64,000 nt of DNA from Paenibacillus pinisoli (GTDB taxonomy: Bacteria; Bacillota; Bacilli; Paenibacillales; Paenibacillaceae). Position 1 is the first letter of the stretch; every line of letters starts with the position of its first letter. The stretch spans positions 62,001 to 126,000 of the forward strand of contig NZ_QXQB01000001.1 of NCBI RefSeq assembly GCF_003605435.1, read 5' to 3'. Shown here one piece after another: positions 26,324 through 34,211 of this stretch. The notes beneath the pieces were generated by a model that saw only the letters and a program-made list of their open reading frames with translations, had not been told where the DNA came from and made no database searches. The position numbers and the translations under genes are program-made.

Positions 26324-27340
26324 CTAGCTCAGCGCAGGAATCAAATAATCGTTAATCAAGAACCAGCGATCTCGCGGATTAATCATAAAGGTTGAAGAGA
26401 TGGCGAAGGCCATCCCCAGCTCCGGCAAGCAGCAGATCATATTGCCTCCATCGCCAAGCGCGGAATAGGATTGAATTCCGCCTTCATTGCGCAGCCACCA
26501 TAAATAACCGTATTGATTCGGATTCATCGCTACCGATTTCTCCACCCAGCTCTCCGGAATGATCTGCTTATTCTCCAGTCTTCCGCGATTTAGATACAAT
26601 TGACCGAATCGTGCCATGTCGCGGGTTGTCAGCGTGAGTCCCCAACCGCCTGTCGAATACCGGCCCGGATCATGGACCCAGCCCCTTACCCCTTGGCCGA
26701 ACAGTTCGTCAAAGCCGTAAGCCTCCATCGGAAAGTCTGGAATTATATGCATGCCTGCGGGACCAAACAAATGCCCATTGGCGAACTCGCGCGCGCTAAG
26801 CCCTGTACTGCGGGTAAGAATAGCCGATAGCAGATGAGCCCCTGCTGTGCTGTATTTGAAATCGCCAATCTCGCCGAGTTGTCCTAGCCTGCTCAGCGTA
26901 TAATAGATCCAATCGGGCTGCATGCACAATTGATCAAGCGGCTCCTGCCAGTCGTCATGAGGATGAGGCGCCGTCATCGTAAGCAGATGGCGGATCGTTA
27001 TATCCTTGCGCTGCTCCTCCACATCCAGTTCGTCCAACGCATACTCGGGAAAAAAGTCCACTACCTTGGCGTTTTCATCTTCTATAAACCCTTTATCTAT
27101 CGCGATGCCGATGAGAGCCGACAAAACGCTCTTCGTAACCGAGGCGACATGCTGCTTATCTTCTTCTGCAAAGCCATTATAATAATTTTCATACACAATC
27201 GATCCCTGCTTCACTGCTACTATTCCTGTAATATTGCTAAATTCCGCTGCTATGATCTCATCCAGACGTGACAGGCTTGCCGGATCTCCAACCGGACACG
27301 ATGAAGCCCTTTGGAATGCCGGCCAATTCATCGTCGACAT
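26324..27340 (-). CDS. Serine hydrolase, beta-lactamase/class C fold
   Basis: A 338-residue protein of the class C beta-lactamase/DD-peptidase/esterase superfamily. The nucleophile motif SxxK appears as VASVTKSVLSALIG (about residues 85-98). A YST near FKYSTAGAHLL takes the place of YxN, and there is a Gly-rich GDGGNMICCLPELG near the C-terminus where HxG is expected. No signal peptide is seen, so it is likely a cytosolic esterase or peptidase, not a true beta-lactamase. It lies 46 bp downstream of a MerR-type gene in the same direction and may be its target. Confidence 0.85.
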   Translation of the reverse strand: MSTMNWPAFQRASSCPVGDPASLSRLDEIIAAEFSNITGIVAVKQGSIVYENYYNGFAEEDKQHVASVTKSVLSALIGIAIDKGFIEDENAKVVDFFPEYALDELDVEEQRKDITIRHLLTMTAPHPHDDWQEPLDQLCMQPDWIYYTLSRLGQLGEIGDFKYSTAGAHLLSAILTRSTGLSAREFANGHLFGPAGMHIIPDFPMEAYGFDELFGQGVRGWVHDPGRYSTGGWGLTLTTRDMARFGQLYLNRGRLENKQIIPESWVEKSVAMNPNQYGYLWWLRNEGGIQSYSALGDGGNMICCLPELGMAFAISSTFMINPRDRWFLINDYLIPALS

Positions 27341-27385
27341 GCTTCTCCCCCTCTGCTAATTCCAATATGCATCTGATTGTGCCCG

Positions 27386-28210
27386 TTACTTTTTCCTCAC
27401 GGGAAAATAAATCTCCGTCACATTATCCCCGGGATCGACTAGCTGCGCGGGATCGGTCACATAGATTTCATATGGCGATCTTATGACCTCGAACCCTTCC
27501 AATTCGATCCACTCCCGCAACCTGGCCAGGACCGATGACATTCCGACATAAGGCCCCTTGAGCACAGACTTTGCGCACAAGCCGCCTGGAAAATCTCGGG
27601 TGCCGGTCACTATTTCTTTCACCGGAATTGCAAATTCCGTATCGTTGCCGGACGGATGATACTCCGGGCTGTGATAAATGGTCATCGGAGTACCCAGAAT
27701 CGTCAGCTTTTCTTTTGCTATTTTTTCATATAGCTTGCTTAGATACAGTCCATAACCTGCCGCATAGTCATCTGCGCCCAGCATCTGCCGCGAATAGAGC
27801 AGATTCATCGATGGCGTCTCAACCAATTGAACGTCGATACCATCCAAATAGGCCATCATCGGTATTCCCTGTCCCAAGTGAGAGGCATCTTTCTTCATTT
27901 GTTTCAACGTATACGTGTAGGCGTCAATCTGCTGCTGAAGCTCAAAGGCTTTGCGCTGCAAAGCCGCTGACAGCTTCTCATCGGCCTGATCCTGCTCCCA
28001 TTCCAGCATCGTCTTAATCTCTTCAAGCGGAAAATGATACGATTTCAAACGGTTGATGAGCAGCATCGTTTTCAGTTGCCGGATGGAATAATAGCGATAG
28101 CCGCTTTCGGGATTGACCTCCTCCGGATGAATCAGCCCTATCTCCGCATAATAGCGCAGCGTCTTCGTCGATACGCCGCATATTTTCGAGAATTCTCCAA
28201 TCGAGAGCAT
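27386..28210 (-). CDS. MerR-family regulator with GyrI-like effector domain
   Basis: A 274-residue transcription regulator. The N-terminal MerR winged helix is LSIGEFSKICGVSTKTLRYY, followed by a dimerising coiled coil (about residues 75-120). The C-terminal 150 residues look like a GyrI/BmrR-type ligand-binding domain (VQLVETPSMNLLYSR and FEVIRSPYEIYVTDPAQ). It is likely a drug- or metabolite-responsive activator acting on spaced -35/-10 promoters. CGGAGGTGA precedes ATG 28210. The serine hydrolase follows 46 bp downstream. Confidence 0.9.
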   Translation of the reverse strand: MLSIGEFSKICGVSTKTLRYYAEIGLIHPEEVNPESGYRYYSIRQLKTMLLINRLKSYHFPLEEIKTMLEWEQDQADEKLSAALQRKAFELQQQIDAYTYTLKQMKKDASHLGQGIPMMAYLDGIDVQLVETPSMNLLYSRQMLGADDYAAGYGLYLSKLYEKIAKEKLTILGTPMTIYHSPEYHPSGNDTEFAIPVKEIVTGTRDFPGGLCAKSVLKGPYVGMSSVLARLREWIELEGFEVIRSPYEIYVTDPAQLVDPGDNVTEIYFPVRKK

Positions 28211-28300
28211 ATGTCACCTCCGCTCATCTCTGTCTCTGTCTCTGCCTCTGTCTGTCCTATGTGAAATGCTCTAGCAAGCCGCGGCCTTGCTCAATCCCCA

Positions 28301-28504
28301 CTATGCGGCTTCCCCTAAGGGTAAAGTCAACGGCCATTTGCTGCTTTCCCTGTTATCTGTCCAACAAAAAAACCGCGTTTCGCGCGGCTTTTTCAACATA
28401 GTTTTATAGAACGAAATGGACGTAAGTTTGAAATTGAATAGAAATCCAAGCGCCAGTATGAGCAGCATTGCGGTGCCGGGTCCGATTGACTTTTGATTGA
28501 CCAT
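28301..28504 (-). CDS. Small membrane protein, unknown; frame runs through a terminator
   Basis: ATG at 28504 is preceded by a very strong GGAGGAGTGAGCAG, and a promoter lies just upstream. The protein begins with a hydrophobic span (GPGTAMLLILALGFLFNF) and then a basic segment. The frame stays open to 28301, giving 67 residues, but its last third reads straight through an intrinsic terminator (28366-28390). The native C-terminus may therefore have been lost by a frameshift or extended by a mutated stop. Function unknown. Confidence 0.55.
   Translation of the reverse strand: MVNQKSIGPGTAMLLILALGFLFNFKLTSISFYKTMLKKPRETRFFCWTDNRESSKWPLTLPLGEAA
28366..28392 (-). terminator. Intrinsic terminator inside the preceding reading frame
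   Basis: ACCGCG pairs with CGCGGC around TTTCG (one G-U); seven A at 28366-28372 give the minus-strand U tract. It lies within the 3' end of the small membrane-protein frame. Confidence 0.75.
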
Positions 28505-28535
28505 CTGCTCACTCCTCCTGACAGGATTGCTATCT

Positions 28536-28564
28536 ATTATAGCAGATAGAAAATGGAATATTAA
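28536..28564 (-). promoter_or_regulatory. Promoter of the small membrane-protein gene
   Basis: Minus strand: TTAATA (28559-28564), 17 bp, TATAAT (28536-28541). The -10 is embedded in an inverted repeat (CTATCT...AGATAG), which could be an operator. Confidence 0.55.
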
Positions 28565-28701
28565 GGGTTTCTTCCAATCCTTTTCTGTCAAATCAGCCTT
28601 CACAGCCATTGCGATGTTGCTGTCCATGCGGTGCTTGGGCACAAATCAGCTGACATAGTACCGTAGGAGCTGAGCTGCACACACTGCTGAGTCAGCTTCT
28701 G

Positions 28702-28985
28702 AAAGCCGAGAAACTCGGCGTACAGCTCTCCCCAACCACTCCCGTGCTTCTGCAAGCCGAGAAACTCGGCGTACAGCTCTCCTCAACCACTCTCGTGCTT
28801 CTGAAAGCCGAGAAACTCGGCGTACAGCTCTCCTCAACCACTCTCGTGCTTCTGCAAGCCGAGAAACTCGGCGTACAGCTCTCCTCAACCACTCTCGTGC
28901 TTCTGCAAGCCGAGAAACTCGGCGTACAGCTCTCCTCAACCACTCTCGTGCTTCTGCAAGCCGAGAAACTCGGCTTTCTGCTCAC
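28702..28985. repeat. Tandem array of six 51-bp repeats, each with a perfect hairpin
   Basis: GCCGAGAAACTCGGC starts at 28705, 28756, 28807, 28858, 28909 and 28960, an exact 51-bp period. GCCGAG pairs with CTCGGC around AAA. The intervening 36 bases (GTACAGCTCTCCTCAACCAC and so on) are nearly invariant, and the last copy diverges after the hairpin. Because 51 is divisible by three and the unit lacks stops, several frames are open on both strands; none has a ribosome-binding site. Judged noncoding. Confidence 0.93.
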
Positions 28986-28989
28986 TCCA

Positions 28990-29279
28990 ACCATTCACCT
29001 ACTACACAGCTACAAAACACAGCTTACAGTTCCCTCCAACCACCTCACCACTGGGACCGGCTACCCTTTATATGTCACTAACCCGTCTTCGATCACATGG
29101 CTCAAATCTATCCATCTCCCATCCCATTGCCTCCCGATTTTGGTATAGCTTGTCTGGGCTTTAGTATTGCGTTTGCAGCTTAGGAAATCAATGTCGCTTT
29201 TTCAATCCTTCCATAGACATCATCTATCGCACACTGTAACGTTCAAAGTAACACCGCAAAATACAGACAAGGGGGCTCA
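28990..29279. other. Noncoding stretch after the 51-bp array
   Basis: About 290 bp with no supported gene, RNA or further repeat copy. A few open frames exist only because the array opens them. Confidence 0.5.
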
Positions 29280-29366
29280 ATGATCATACACATGCCACCA
29301 TTCCTGAGCAAACGGGATAAGCAGCCCTATTCAAAAAAAGTACAGCAAGCGCAGCTAAAATTTTGA
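29280..29366 (+). CDS. Possible 28-residue basic peptide
   Basis: ATG at 29280 follows AGGGGG at a usable distance and runs 28 codons to TGA at 29364. The peptide starts MIIHMPPFLSKRDKQPYSKK and is basic and proline-containing, with no signal peptide. It overlaps the end of the HAD phosphatase gene on the other strand by a few bases. It is only a candidate; without conservation evidence it may be chance. Confidence 0.25.
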   Translation: MIIHMPPFLSKRDKQPYSKKVQQAQLKF

Positions 29367-30113
29367 CTTTGCCGGAATTAAGCCGAAGATTTTCTCAATA
29401 ACTTGCTCTTCCATGCTCTTGACGGAGTGGGTAGCGATCCGCTTGAGCTCTGCATGCTCTCCCACACATATCGAGCGGCTAGCATGTCTGAACATCGAGA
29501 TGTCATTGGCGTCATTGCCAAAGGCAATATATTCCTGTGGGCGCAATCCCAATGCCTGGAGGCCCGACCACTTGTCTACGCCTTGGGGACTAATATCCAT
29601 AATGTCCTCGGTGCCGTGCACGTACGTCACAACAGACAGCTGCTGTAATTCCGACAGCATACGATCCCCATCATGACAACGCAAGACCACCATCTTCACA
29701 ATTTCGGTCAGCTCGCTATATGGGAGATTGCGCGCCTTCCCGTGAGGGTCCAGATTGCGCCGGATCGGATGCTCGTCATCTCCTGTATAAGCGTAATCCC
29801 AGCTGCTGTCCAGCAAATAATCGGCTTTGAAATGAAGCAATAGCTGCAAAAGTTGTTCTTTCGTTGCTTGATCAAATGGAGTCAGCGAGATGAGTTGCCC
29901 TCCCGCTGCCGCGAAGGCCCCGTTGCCGCCCACCATGGGATAATGGTGCATATGCTCGGGCAATACAGGCAGCAAATCGCGGATCGGTCTTGCCGAAGCG
30001 AATATAATCTCATATCCATGATTCGCAAGCGCATCAAGCGCCTGAACCATTGCGCGCGTCAGCGGCTTTCCCGAAAAGCAGATCGTTCCATCCAAATCAA
30101 ATACAATCTTCAT
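29355..30113 (-). CDS. HAD-superfamily phosphatase (Cof type)
   Basis: A 252-residue haloacid dehalogenase-type hydrolase. Motif I is MKIVFDLDGTICFSGKPL with the nucleophilic Asp pair. The Cof-type cap follows (LLQLLLHFKADYLLDSSWDYAY), and motif III/IV appears as DKWSGLQALGL and AFGNDANDISMF, the GDxxND-like metal site. It likely dephosphorylates sugar phosphates or flavin precursors. The open frame runs further upstream, but ATG 30113 is backed by AAGGAG and starts exactly at the family N-terminus. It is transcribed divergently from the Crp/Fnr gene. Confidence 0.88.
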   Translation of the reverse strand: MKIVFDLDGTICFSGKPLTRAMVQALDALANHGYEIIFASARPIRDLLPVLPEHMHHYPMVGGNGAFAAAGGQLISLTPFDQATKEQLLQLLLHFKADYLLDSSWDYAYTGDDEHPIRRNLDPHGKARNLPYSELTEIVKMVVLRCHDGDRMLSELQQLSVVTYVHGTEDIMDISPQGVDKWSGLQALGLRPQEYIAFGNDANDISMFRHASRSICVGEHAELKRIATHSVKSMEEQVIEKIFGLIPAKSKF

Positions 30114-30158
30114 CGATGTGTTGCTCCTTATGTTTTCTCCTATCTTAGCAATTGCGAG

Positions 30159-30181
30159 TATAATAAAAAGGACAAATGTCC
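30159..30181 (+). promoter_or_regulatory. Crp/Fnr-type palindromic operator at the regulator's own promoter
   Basis: TATAAT (30159-30164) is followed at once by GGACAAATGTCC (30170-30181), placed over the expected transcript start. Nearly the same palindrome, GGACATATGTCC, precedes the second Crp/Fnr operon at 60199-60210. Placement downstream of the -10 fits autorepression. Confidence 0.6.
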
Positions 30182-30197
30182 AAAAAGGAGGAACATG

Positions 30198-30887
30198 ATG
30201 AAAACTAGCGTTGATCCTGCGAGAATTCGCCAGTATTTGACCCAGCACCGGCTTGACCAATTGCTCTCCCCTTCTGACGCCCTGCCGATTCAGCTGCGTG
30301 ACTATGAACAGGGCGAAGTCATATTGCATGAAGGCAATGAATTGGACGGGCTGTACTTTCAGGTAAGCGGCCGCACGAAAGTATCCTCCAGCGTAACAAC
30401 TGGAAAGGCGCTGCTCTTGCGATTTTGCGCTCCGCTGTCCGTCTTCGGCGATATTGAATGGATCCAGAAGGTTCCGATACAATCCCAGGTTGAAGCTGTC
30501 GAGCCTTCTGCCTTTTTATTTGTGAACAAACGCGCCGTTGATGTAGAGATGCTGCATAATAACCTTCTCTTGCAGGAATTGCTGAAGCATCTTTCCTATA
30601 AGCTGCTCACATGCACCACTGCATCCAGAATCAACCTGCTGGCCACCGTCGAGGAACGGTTTGCCAGCTATCTGATCTCCACCAGGCTGCAGCATGAGTT
30701 CGGCAAGGAAATCCTGACGCCGTATATTGCCGAGATCGCATCCCTGATCGGAACGACGCCACGCCATCTTAATCGGGTCGTGACCAAGCTAATTGGAATG
30801 GGTGTCATAAAGAAAGAGAAAAAAAGGCTGGCGGTTCAAGATTGGAACCGGCTGGACCAATTGTCGAACGGGCTTCGCTATGAATAA
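30198..30887 (+). CDS. Crp/Fnr-family regulator (YeiL-like)
   Basis: About 229 residues. The N-terminal cyclic-nucleotide-binding-type fold includes DYEQGEVILHEGNELDGLYF and FGDIEWIQKVPIQSQVEAV. The C-terminal helix-turn-helix is IASLIGTTPRHLNRVVTKLI. No N-terminal cysteine cluster for an iron-sulphur centre is present, so it is not a classic oxygen-sensing Fnr; the signal is unknown. Two tandem ATGs (30195 and 30198) follow AAGGAGG; the second is better spaced. It diverges from the HAD gene, and the palindrome in its promoter suggests autoregulation. Its paralogue lies at 58951. Confidence 0.88.
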   Translation: MKTSVDPARIRQYLTQHRLDQLLSPSDALPIQLRDYEQGEVILHEGNELDGLYFQVSGRTKVSSSVTTGKALLLRFCAPLSVFGDIEWIQKVPIQSQVEAVEPSAFLFVNKRAVDVEMLHNNLLLQELLKHLSYKLLTCTTASRINLLATVEERFASYLISTRLQHEFGKEILTPYIAEIASLIGTTPRHLNRVVTKLIGMGVIKKEKKRLAVQDWNRLDQLSNGLRYE

Positions 30888-31010
30888 ATGATAGAAACTT
30901 GCATGATCATGTAATATTGTGACTACTTTTCTGTTAATATTTACAAAACCTTGCAAAAAGAATACAGTGAAGATAGATTTCAATTCTAAAAGCGAAAAGA
31001 GGGATGTGTT

Positions 31011-31415
31011 ATGAAAAAAGCGTATACATTCATACTTGCTTTCGCACTTCTATCTTTAAGTATTCTAGCTCCTGCAAGTAAGGTTTCTGCTTACGACACT
31101 TCGCATTCGATGAGCGATGTGACGACCGGTCCGACAGTATTCCATACGGGCCAGATCACCACCTTCGGCTCTAGCAGCAAGCTTCATAAGTTTACAACTC
31201 ACAGAAGCGGTACAGCGCTAATTACCGTGGTGCATACGAATTACGGCGGGCCGCTGCAAGTCCAATTGCTGGATGCCAACTTTAACGTCATTCCTAATCA
31301 CAACAGCGGAATCACGGTTCAAGCGAACCAAACCTACTATTTGAAAGTTTCGCTAACTGGGCCGAACCATCCGAATGGCACATCTTATGTTTACATGGGC
31401 CACTACGTTGTATAG
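31011..31415 (+). CDS. Small secreted protein, beta-rich, unknown
   Basis: A 134-residue precursor. The signal peptide (MKKAYTFILAFALLSLSILA) is cleaved probably after VSA, near residue 27. The mature part has alternating strands with motifs like GTALITVVHTNYGG and NQTYYLKVSLTGPN, resembling pre-peptidase C-terminal (PPC-like) or jelly-roll modules. Without cysteines. GAGGGATGTG precedes the ATG. It stands alone, followed by a hairpin. Function unknown; probably an extracellular binding or matrix protein. Confidence 0.8.
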   Translation: MKKAYTFILAFALLSLSILAPASKVSAYDTSHSMSDVTTGPTVFHTGQITTFGSSSKLHKFTTHRSGTALITVVHTNYGGPLQVQLLDANFNVIPNHNSGITVQANQTYYLKVSLTGPNHPNGTSYVYMGHYVV

Positions 31416-31432
31416 TTAAGTTTTACGAGTAC

Positions 31433-31468
31433 TGCAAGAGGCTGCCCTAACGAGGACAGCCTCTTGCC
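31433..31468. terminator. Hairpin between convergent genes
   Basis: GCAAGAGGCTG (31434-31444) pairs with CAGCCTCTTGC (31457-31467). The stem is strong but the U tracts are poor, so termination is likely but not certain. Confidence 0.6.
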
Positions 31469-31527
31469 TGTACAAACGCTTGGCTGGAATTGCCGCTTTG
31501 AAGGCACATCCTGCCAAGCGTATACTA

Positions 31528-32019
31528 CTAAGAAATTTCCGCCGGCCTGGACAACCTATTCTGCACATATTTGCTGAACAAAAACCGGACAAGCGGCCCC
31601 ATGACAAGCAGTTGCAGCGGGAAAGCAAATACGAAATTATAGAAGACTAACGAGAAATAGCTAGCGACCAGCGAATCGCCTCCCCAATGCCCGGAGTAAT
31701 ACGACAACCCTAGTCCAAAGACCGACATGCTTAAAACCATGCCCGTTACCATAAAAAATGCCAGAACCATAATCTCATAAAGCTTCTTCGACTTGTCGTA
31801 TGGCAGCGCAAATGCCAGCTTTTTCGCGATGGGTCCCACCGCAAACATCTCCACGGCAAACGCCACCGCAAAACCCGCCAGCAGTTGAATGAACGCAGCC
31901 TGCCAGGTCAGCGTCCCTGCAGCATCATTCCGAATTACATTGTACGTCGTCATACAGACGACCATACCGGTAACCATCATGATTCCAAAATAAAACTCTT
32001 CTTTTTTCGATCTAGGCAT
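31528..32019 (-). CDS. DUF2798-type four-helix membrane protein
   Basis: A 163-residue integral membrane protein with four transmembrane segments arranged as an internal duplication. The first half has EEFYFGIMMVTGMVVCMTTYN and the second YEIMVLAFFMVTGMVLSMSV, the repeated GMMV/Mx motif of DUF2798 proteins. Both ends are basic and cytoplasmic (MPRSKK at the start). Family function is unknown. ATG 32019 is behind AAAGGAAGAGG. No partner gene is evident. Confidence 0.8.
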   Translation of the reverse strand: MPRSKKEEFYFGIMMVTGMVVCMTTYNVIRNDAAGTLTWQAAFIQLLAGFAVAFAVEMFAVGPIAKKLAFALPYDKSKKLYEIMVLAFFMVTGMVLSMSVFGLGLSYYSGHWGGDSLVASYFSLVFYNFVFAFPLQLLVMGPLVRFLFSKYVQNRLSRPAEIS

Positions 32020-32145
32020 TATCCTCTTCCTTTCTGTTCGTTTTTGTCATTATAGAAGTTCACAACCGCCTTTCATAAGTGACAACTTTTCGAACATTTG
32101 GGATAACAGCTGCCGTTAGATGACTGCATTCGCGAAAATGAAAAT

Positions 32146-32185
32146 AGCGGACAGAAGGAACAATTGCTTGTTCCATCCGCCCGCT
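32146..32185 (-). terminator. Probable terminator of the TerB-like gene
   Basis: AGCGG...GGAACA and TGTTCC...CCGCT form an imperfect stem around ATTGCT, followed on the minus strand by a T-rich stretch. Lower confidence because of bulges. Confidence 0.5.
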
Positions 32186-32215
32186 ATTCCGATATTTATA
32201 CGAATTTAACTCTGA

Positions 32216-32659
32216 TTAGCTTGTATGAAGCACCAGCTTCATCCCTTCTACCTTGAGAGCGTTCATCTGCTCCACCCAGCTTCTGAACTTGCCGAACGTC
32301 TCGTCGTCGCAGCCGAACAGGCGCTGAATCTCATTTGCGATCTGCTTCTCCGCGTCATTGAAATTGCCGTCCGCAAAGATCAAGAGCAGCAGCTCAGCCA
32401 AGAAAATATTCTTAATTCGATCATCCTGCACATTGCCGAGCAGCTCGGCAGTCGACAGATGCGCCCTGGCCTCCGGCGTCCAATCCTCAAGTCCAAGCTC
32501 CACCAGCCAGCCTTGAATATAATTGCGTTCATTGCGATTAATGAATCCGTCTGATGAAGCAATCCGATGCGCCAGATCCAGAAAAGCTTCCTTATGCCCG
32601 CGGTCAACAATAAAATGCAAAAACACTTCAGCACGCTCCTCTTCTAACATCCCATACAT
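32216..32659 (-). CDS. TerB-like domain protein
   Basis: A 147-residue all-helical soluble protein of the TerB/DjlA-N fold. The paired acidic segments are FLDLAHRIASSDGFINRNER and FLAELLLLIFADGNFNDAEK, the two places where TerB proteins carry metal-binding Asp/Glu. The family is linked to tellurite resistance operons and to membrane-associated stress sensing, but no ter genes are near, so no role is assigned. The start is uncertain: ATG at 32659 or 32650, neither with a good ribosome-binding site. Confidence 0.75.
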   Translation of the reverse strand: MYGMLEEERAEVFLHFIVDRGHKEAFLDLAHRIASSDGFINRNERNYIQGWLVELGLEDWTPEARAHLSTAELLGNVQDDRIKNIFLAELLLLIFADGNFNDAEKQIANEIQRLFGCDDETFGKFRSWVEQMNALKVEGMKLVLHTS

Positions 32660-32754
32660 GCATGTCCATACGATGGAAATAGGGAATTATGTTCAGTTTA
32701 GTAGAGTCGCGTTCGGAATTCAACTAGGGATAATTCAAATTTTCCGCTACTATA

Positions 32755-33612
32755 TTATCCATTCACAAGTTGGGCCAGAGCTTCGCGGATCGGTGTGACG
32801 GGACGGCCAAGCAGCTTCTCGAAATCCGCCCTCTCCACCTCAAGCGCACCTGTCCGTATGCCTTCCTGAATACCGGTCAGAATCGGCAGCACAAAGTCCG
32901 GAATGCCTGCTTCCTTCATGATTGCAGCATAAGCTGCGTCATCCACCTGCTGTATCGGAACTTCCCGCTTAAGCACTTCGCCAAGCGCCGAGGTCAATTG
33001 CTCTTGGCTGAGAAGCGGTCCGGACAGCTCGTAGATGGTTTTCTCATGCCCTTCGCCTGCCAAGACGGCTGCTGCTGCCTCTGCATAATCCTGTTGCGGC
33101 GCCCAGCCTACTTTACCTCCGCCTGCGGAGGTTACCCATGGAGCACCTGCCAAGACGGCTTGAATGCTGCGGGCTTCATTCTCCAGATACCAATTATTGC
33201 GCAGGAATGAATACGGAATGCCTGTCTTCACAATGGCTTCTTCCGTCACACGATGCACCGGCGCAAGAAAGATCTCGCTATCAGCTGCATTCGCCAAGCT
33301 TGTATAGGCGATAAAAGCTACGCCGGCCCGCTCAGCGGCAGCAACCGCATTCGCATGCTGGCGGATTCTGGTCTCGTTATCTCCGTCCGCGGAGATGATC
33401 AGCAGCCGCTCTACTCCTGCAAACGCCGCATCCAACGTGTCCGGCTGGTCGAAGTCGCCATGTCGCACATCGATGCCGCGTGCCCGCAGATGCTCCGCTT
33501 TCTCCGGATTTCTGACGCTGACCGCCAGTTCTGCCGCCGGAACCTTCTTCAGCAGCGTCTCCACAACTTTAGAGCCCAGTTTCCCTGTTGCGCCTGTAAC
33601 TAACCATTTCAT
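32755..33612 (-). CDS. NAD(P)H:quinone oxidoreductase-like NmrA-family enzyme (QorB/YtfG type)
   Basis: A 285-residue atypical SDR. The N-terminal cofactor motif is LVTGATGKLGSKVVETLLKK. SVRNPEKAEHLRARGIDVRH places the NADPH-selecting residues, and YSFLRNNWYLEN matches QorB and YwnB-like proteins. It likely reduces quinones or acts as a redox sensor in the cytosol. GGAGG lies before ATG 33612. It is separated by 100 bp from an Rrf2-type gene in the same direction, and both promoters hold matching 23-bp operators, as in the ywnA-ywnB arrangement of B. subtilis. Confidence 0.88.
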   Translation of the reverse strand: MKWLVTGATGKLGSKVVETLLKKVPAAELAVSVRNPEKAEHLRARGIDVRHGDFDQPDTLDAAFAGVERLLIISADGDNETRIRQHANAVAAAERAGVAFIAYTSLANAADSEIFLAPVHRVTEEAIVKTGIPYSFLRNNWYLENEARSIQAVLAGAPWVTSAGGGKVGWAPQQDYAEAAAAVLAGEGHEKTIYELSGPLLSQEQLTSALGEVLKREVPIQQVDDAAYAAIMKEAGIPDFVLPILTGIQEGIRTGALEVERADFEKLLGRPVTPIREALAQLVNG

Positions 33613-33652
33613 TGCTCATTCCTCCATATTTCGATTTGTTGTAATAATTATT

Positions 33653-33675
33653 GTTATAACCATAACAGTTACAAC
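33653..33675 (-). promoter_or_regulatory. Operator upstream of the QorB-like gene
   Basis: On the minus strand it begins GTTGTAACTGTTATGG and ends TTATAAC. It matches the site at 34143-34165 at 19 of 23 positions and has inverted GTTGTAAC/GTTATAAC arms. It is likely the binding site for the neighbouring Rrf2 regulator. Confidence 0.65.
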
Positions 33676-33713
33676 TATATGAAAAATAAAAGCCCTCTTG
33701 CAGGAGCCTTCAT

Positions 33714-34130
33714 TTATTCGAATTGGGCCGTAAGCTGGTCCAGTGTCGTCTGCGAGAGCCTCTCCTCCATCGCCGATTGAGCATCGCTCATCTCCGCTTG
33801 CAGGACCGACTCGATATTGCGGCCGACTGGACAACGCTTGTTCGGATCCTCATGGAACCGAAATAACTGATTCTCTTCAATGACATTAACCGCCCTGTAA
33901 ATATCCAGGAGCGTTATCTCCTCCGGCTTCTTCAGCAGAGAAGCACCTCCAACGCCGGGACGCACCTCCACCAGTCCCGCCTTCTTCAGCATGCCCATAA
34001 TTCTGCGAATTACGACAGGGTTCGTATTGACGCTAGCCGCAATATAATCCCCTGTACACTCATTCGGCGTGTAGGCTATAAGCGACAAGGTATGAACCGC
34101 AATGGAGAACCGCGTACTGATTTGCTTCAA
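33714..34130 (-). CDS. Rrf2-family regulator (YwnA-like)
   Basis: About 138 residues. The winged helix begins MKQISTRFSIAVHTLSLIAY and includes the recognition region NPVVIRRIMGMLKKAGLVEV. Iron-sulphur Rrf2 proteins carry three cysteines; here only KRCPVGRNI remains in that region, so it may be a thiol switch of the YwnA/HypR-like kind. The frame extends to GTG 34139, but TTG 34130 has GGGGTGA six bases upstream and the family-typical start. It is likely an oxidative- or electrophile-stress repressor of itself and of the QorB-like gene. Confidence 0.88.
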   Translation of the reverse strand: MKQISTRFSIAVHTLSLIAYTPNECTGDYIAASVNTNPVVIRRIMGMLKKAGLVEVRPGVGGASLLKKPEEITLLDIYRAVNVIEENQLFRFHEDPNKRCPVGRNIESVLQAEMSDAQSAMEERLSQTTLDQLTAQFE

Positions 34131-34142
34131 TTGGATCACCCC

Positions 34143-34165
34143 GTTGTACCCATTATAGTTACAAC
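34143..34165 (-). promoter_or_regulatory. Operator and -10 of the Rrf2-type gene
   Basis: On the minus strand it starts GTTGTAACTATAATGGG and ends TACAAC. The TATAAT -10 box sits inside the inverted repeat, so a bound regulator would cover the promoter. It matches 33653-33675 at 19 of 23 positions. Confidence 0.65.
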
Positions 34166-34211
34166 GAAACGCAATGTCAACTTTGCGCGGAATTGAGCGT
34201 AAGCAGCTAAT

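Noticed and set aside
28646..29148. Open frames of 97-134 codons on both strands over the 51-bp repeats, with 17-residue repeat products
   Set aside because: They are open on both strands only because the unit is 51 bp and lacks stops; no ribosome-binding site or promoter fits.
29853..30194. N-terminal extension of the Crp/Fnr protein
   Set aside because: It overlaps the HAD gene and the promoter; the start at 30195/30198 has AAGGAGG.
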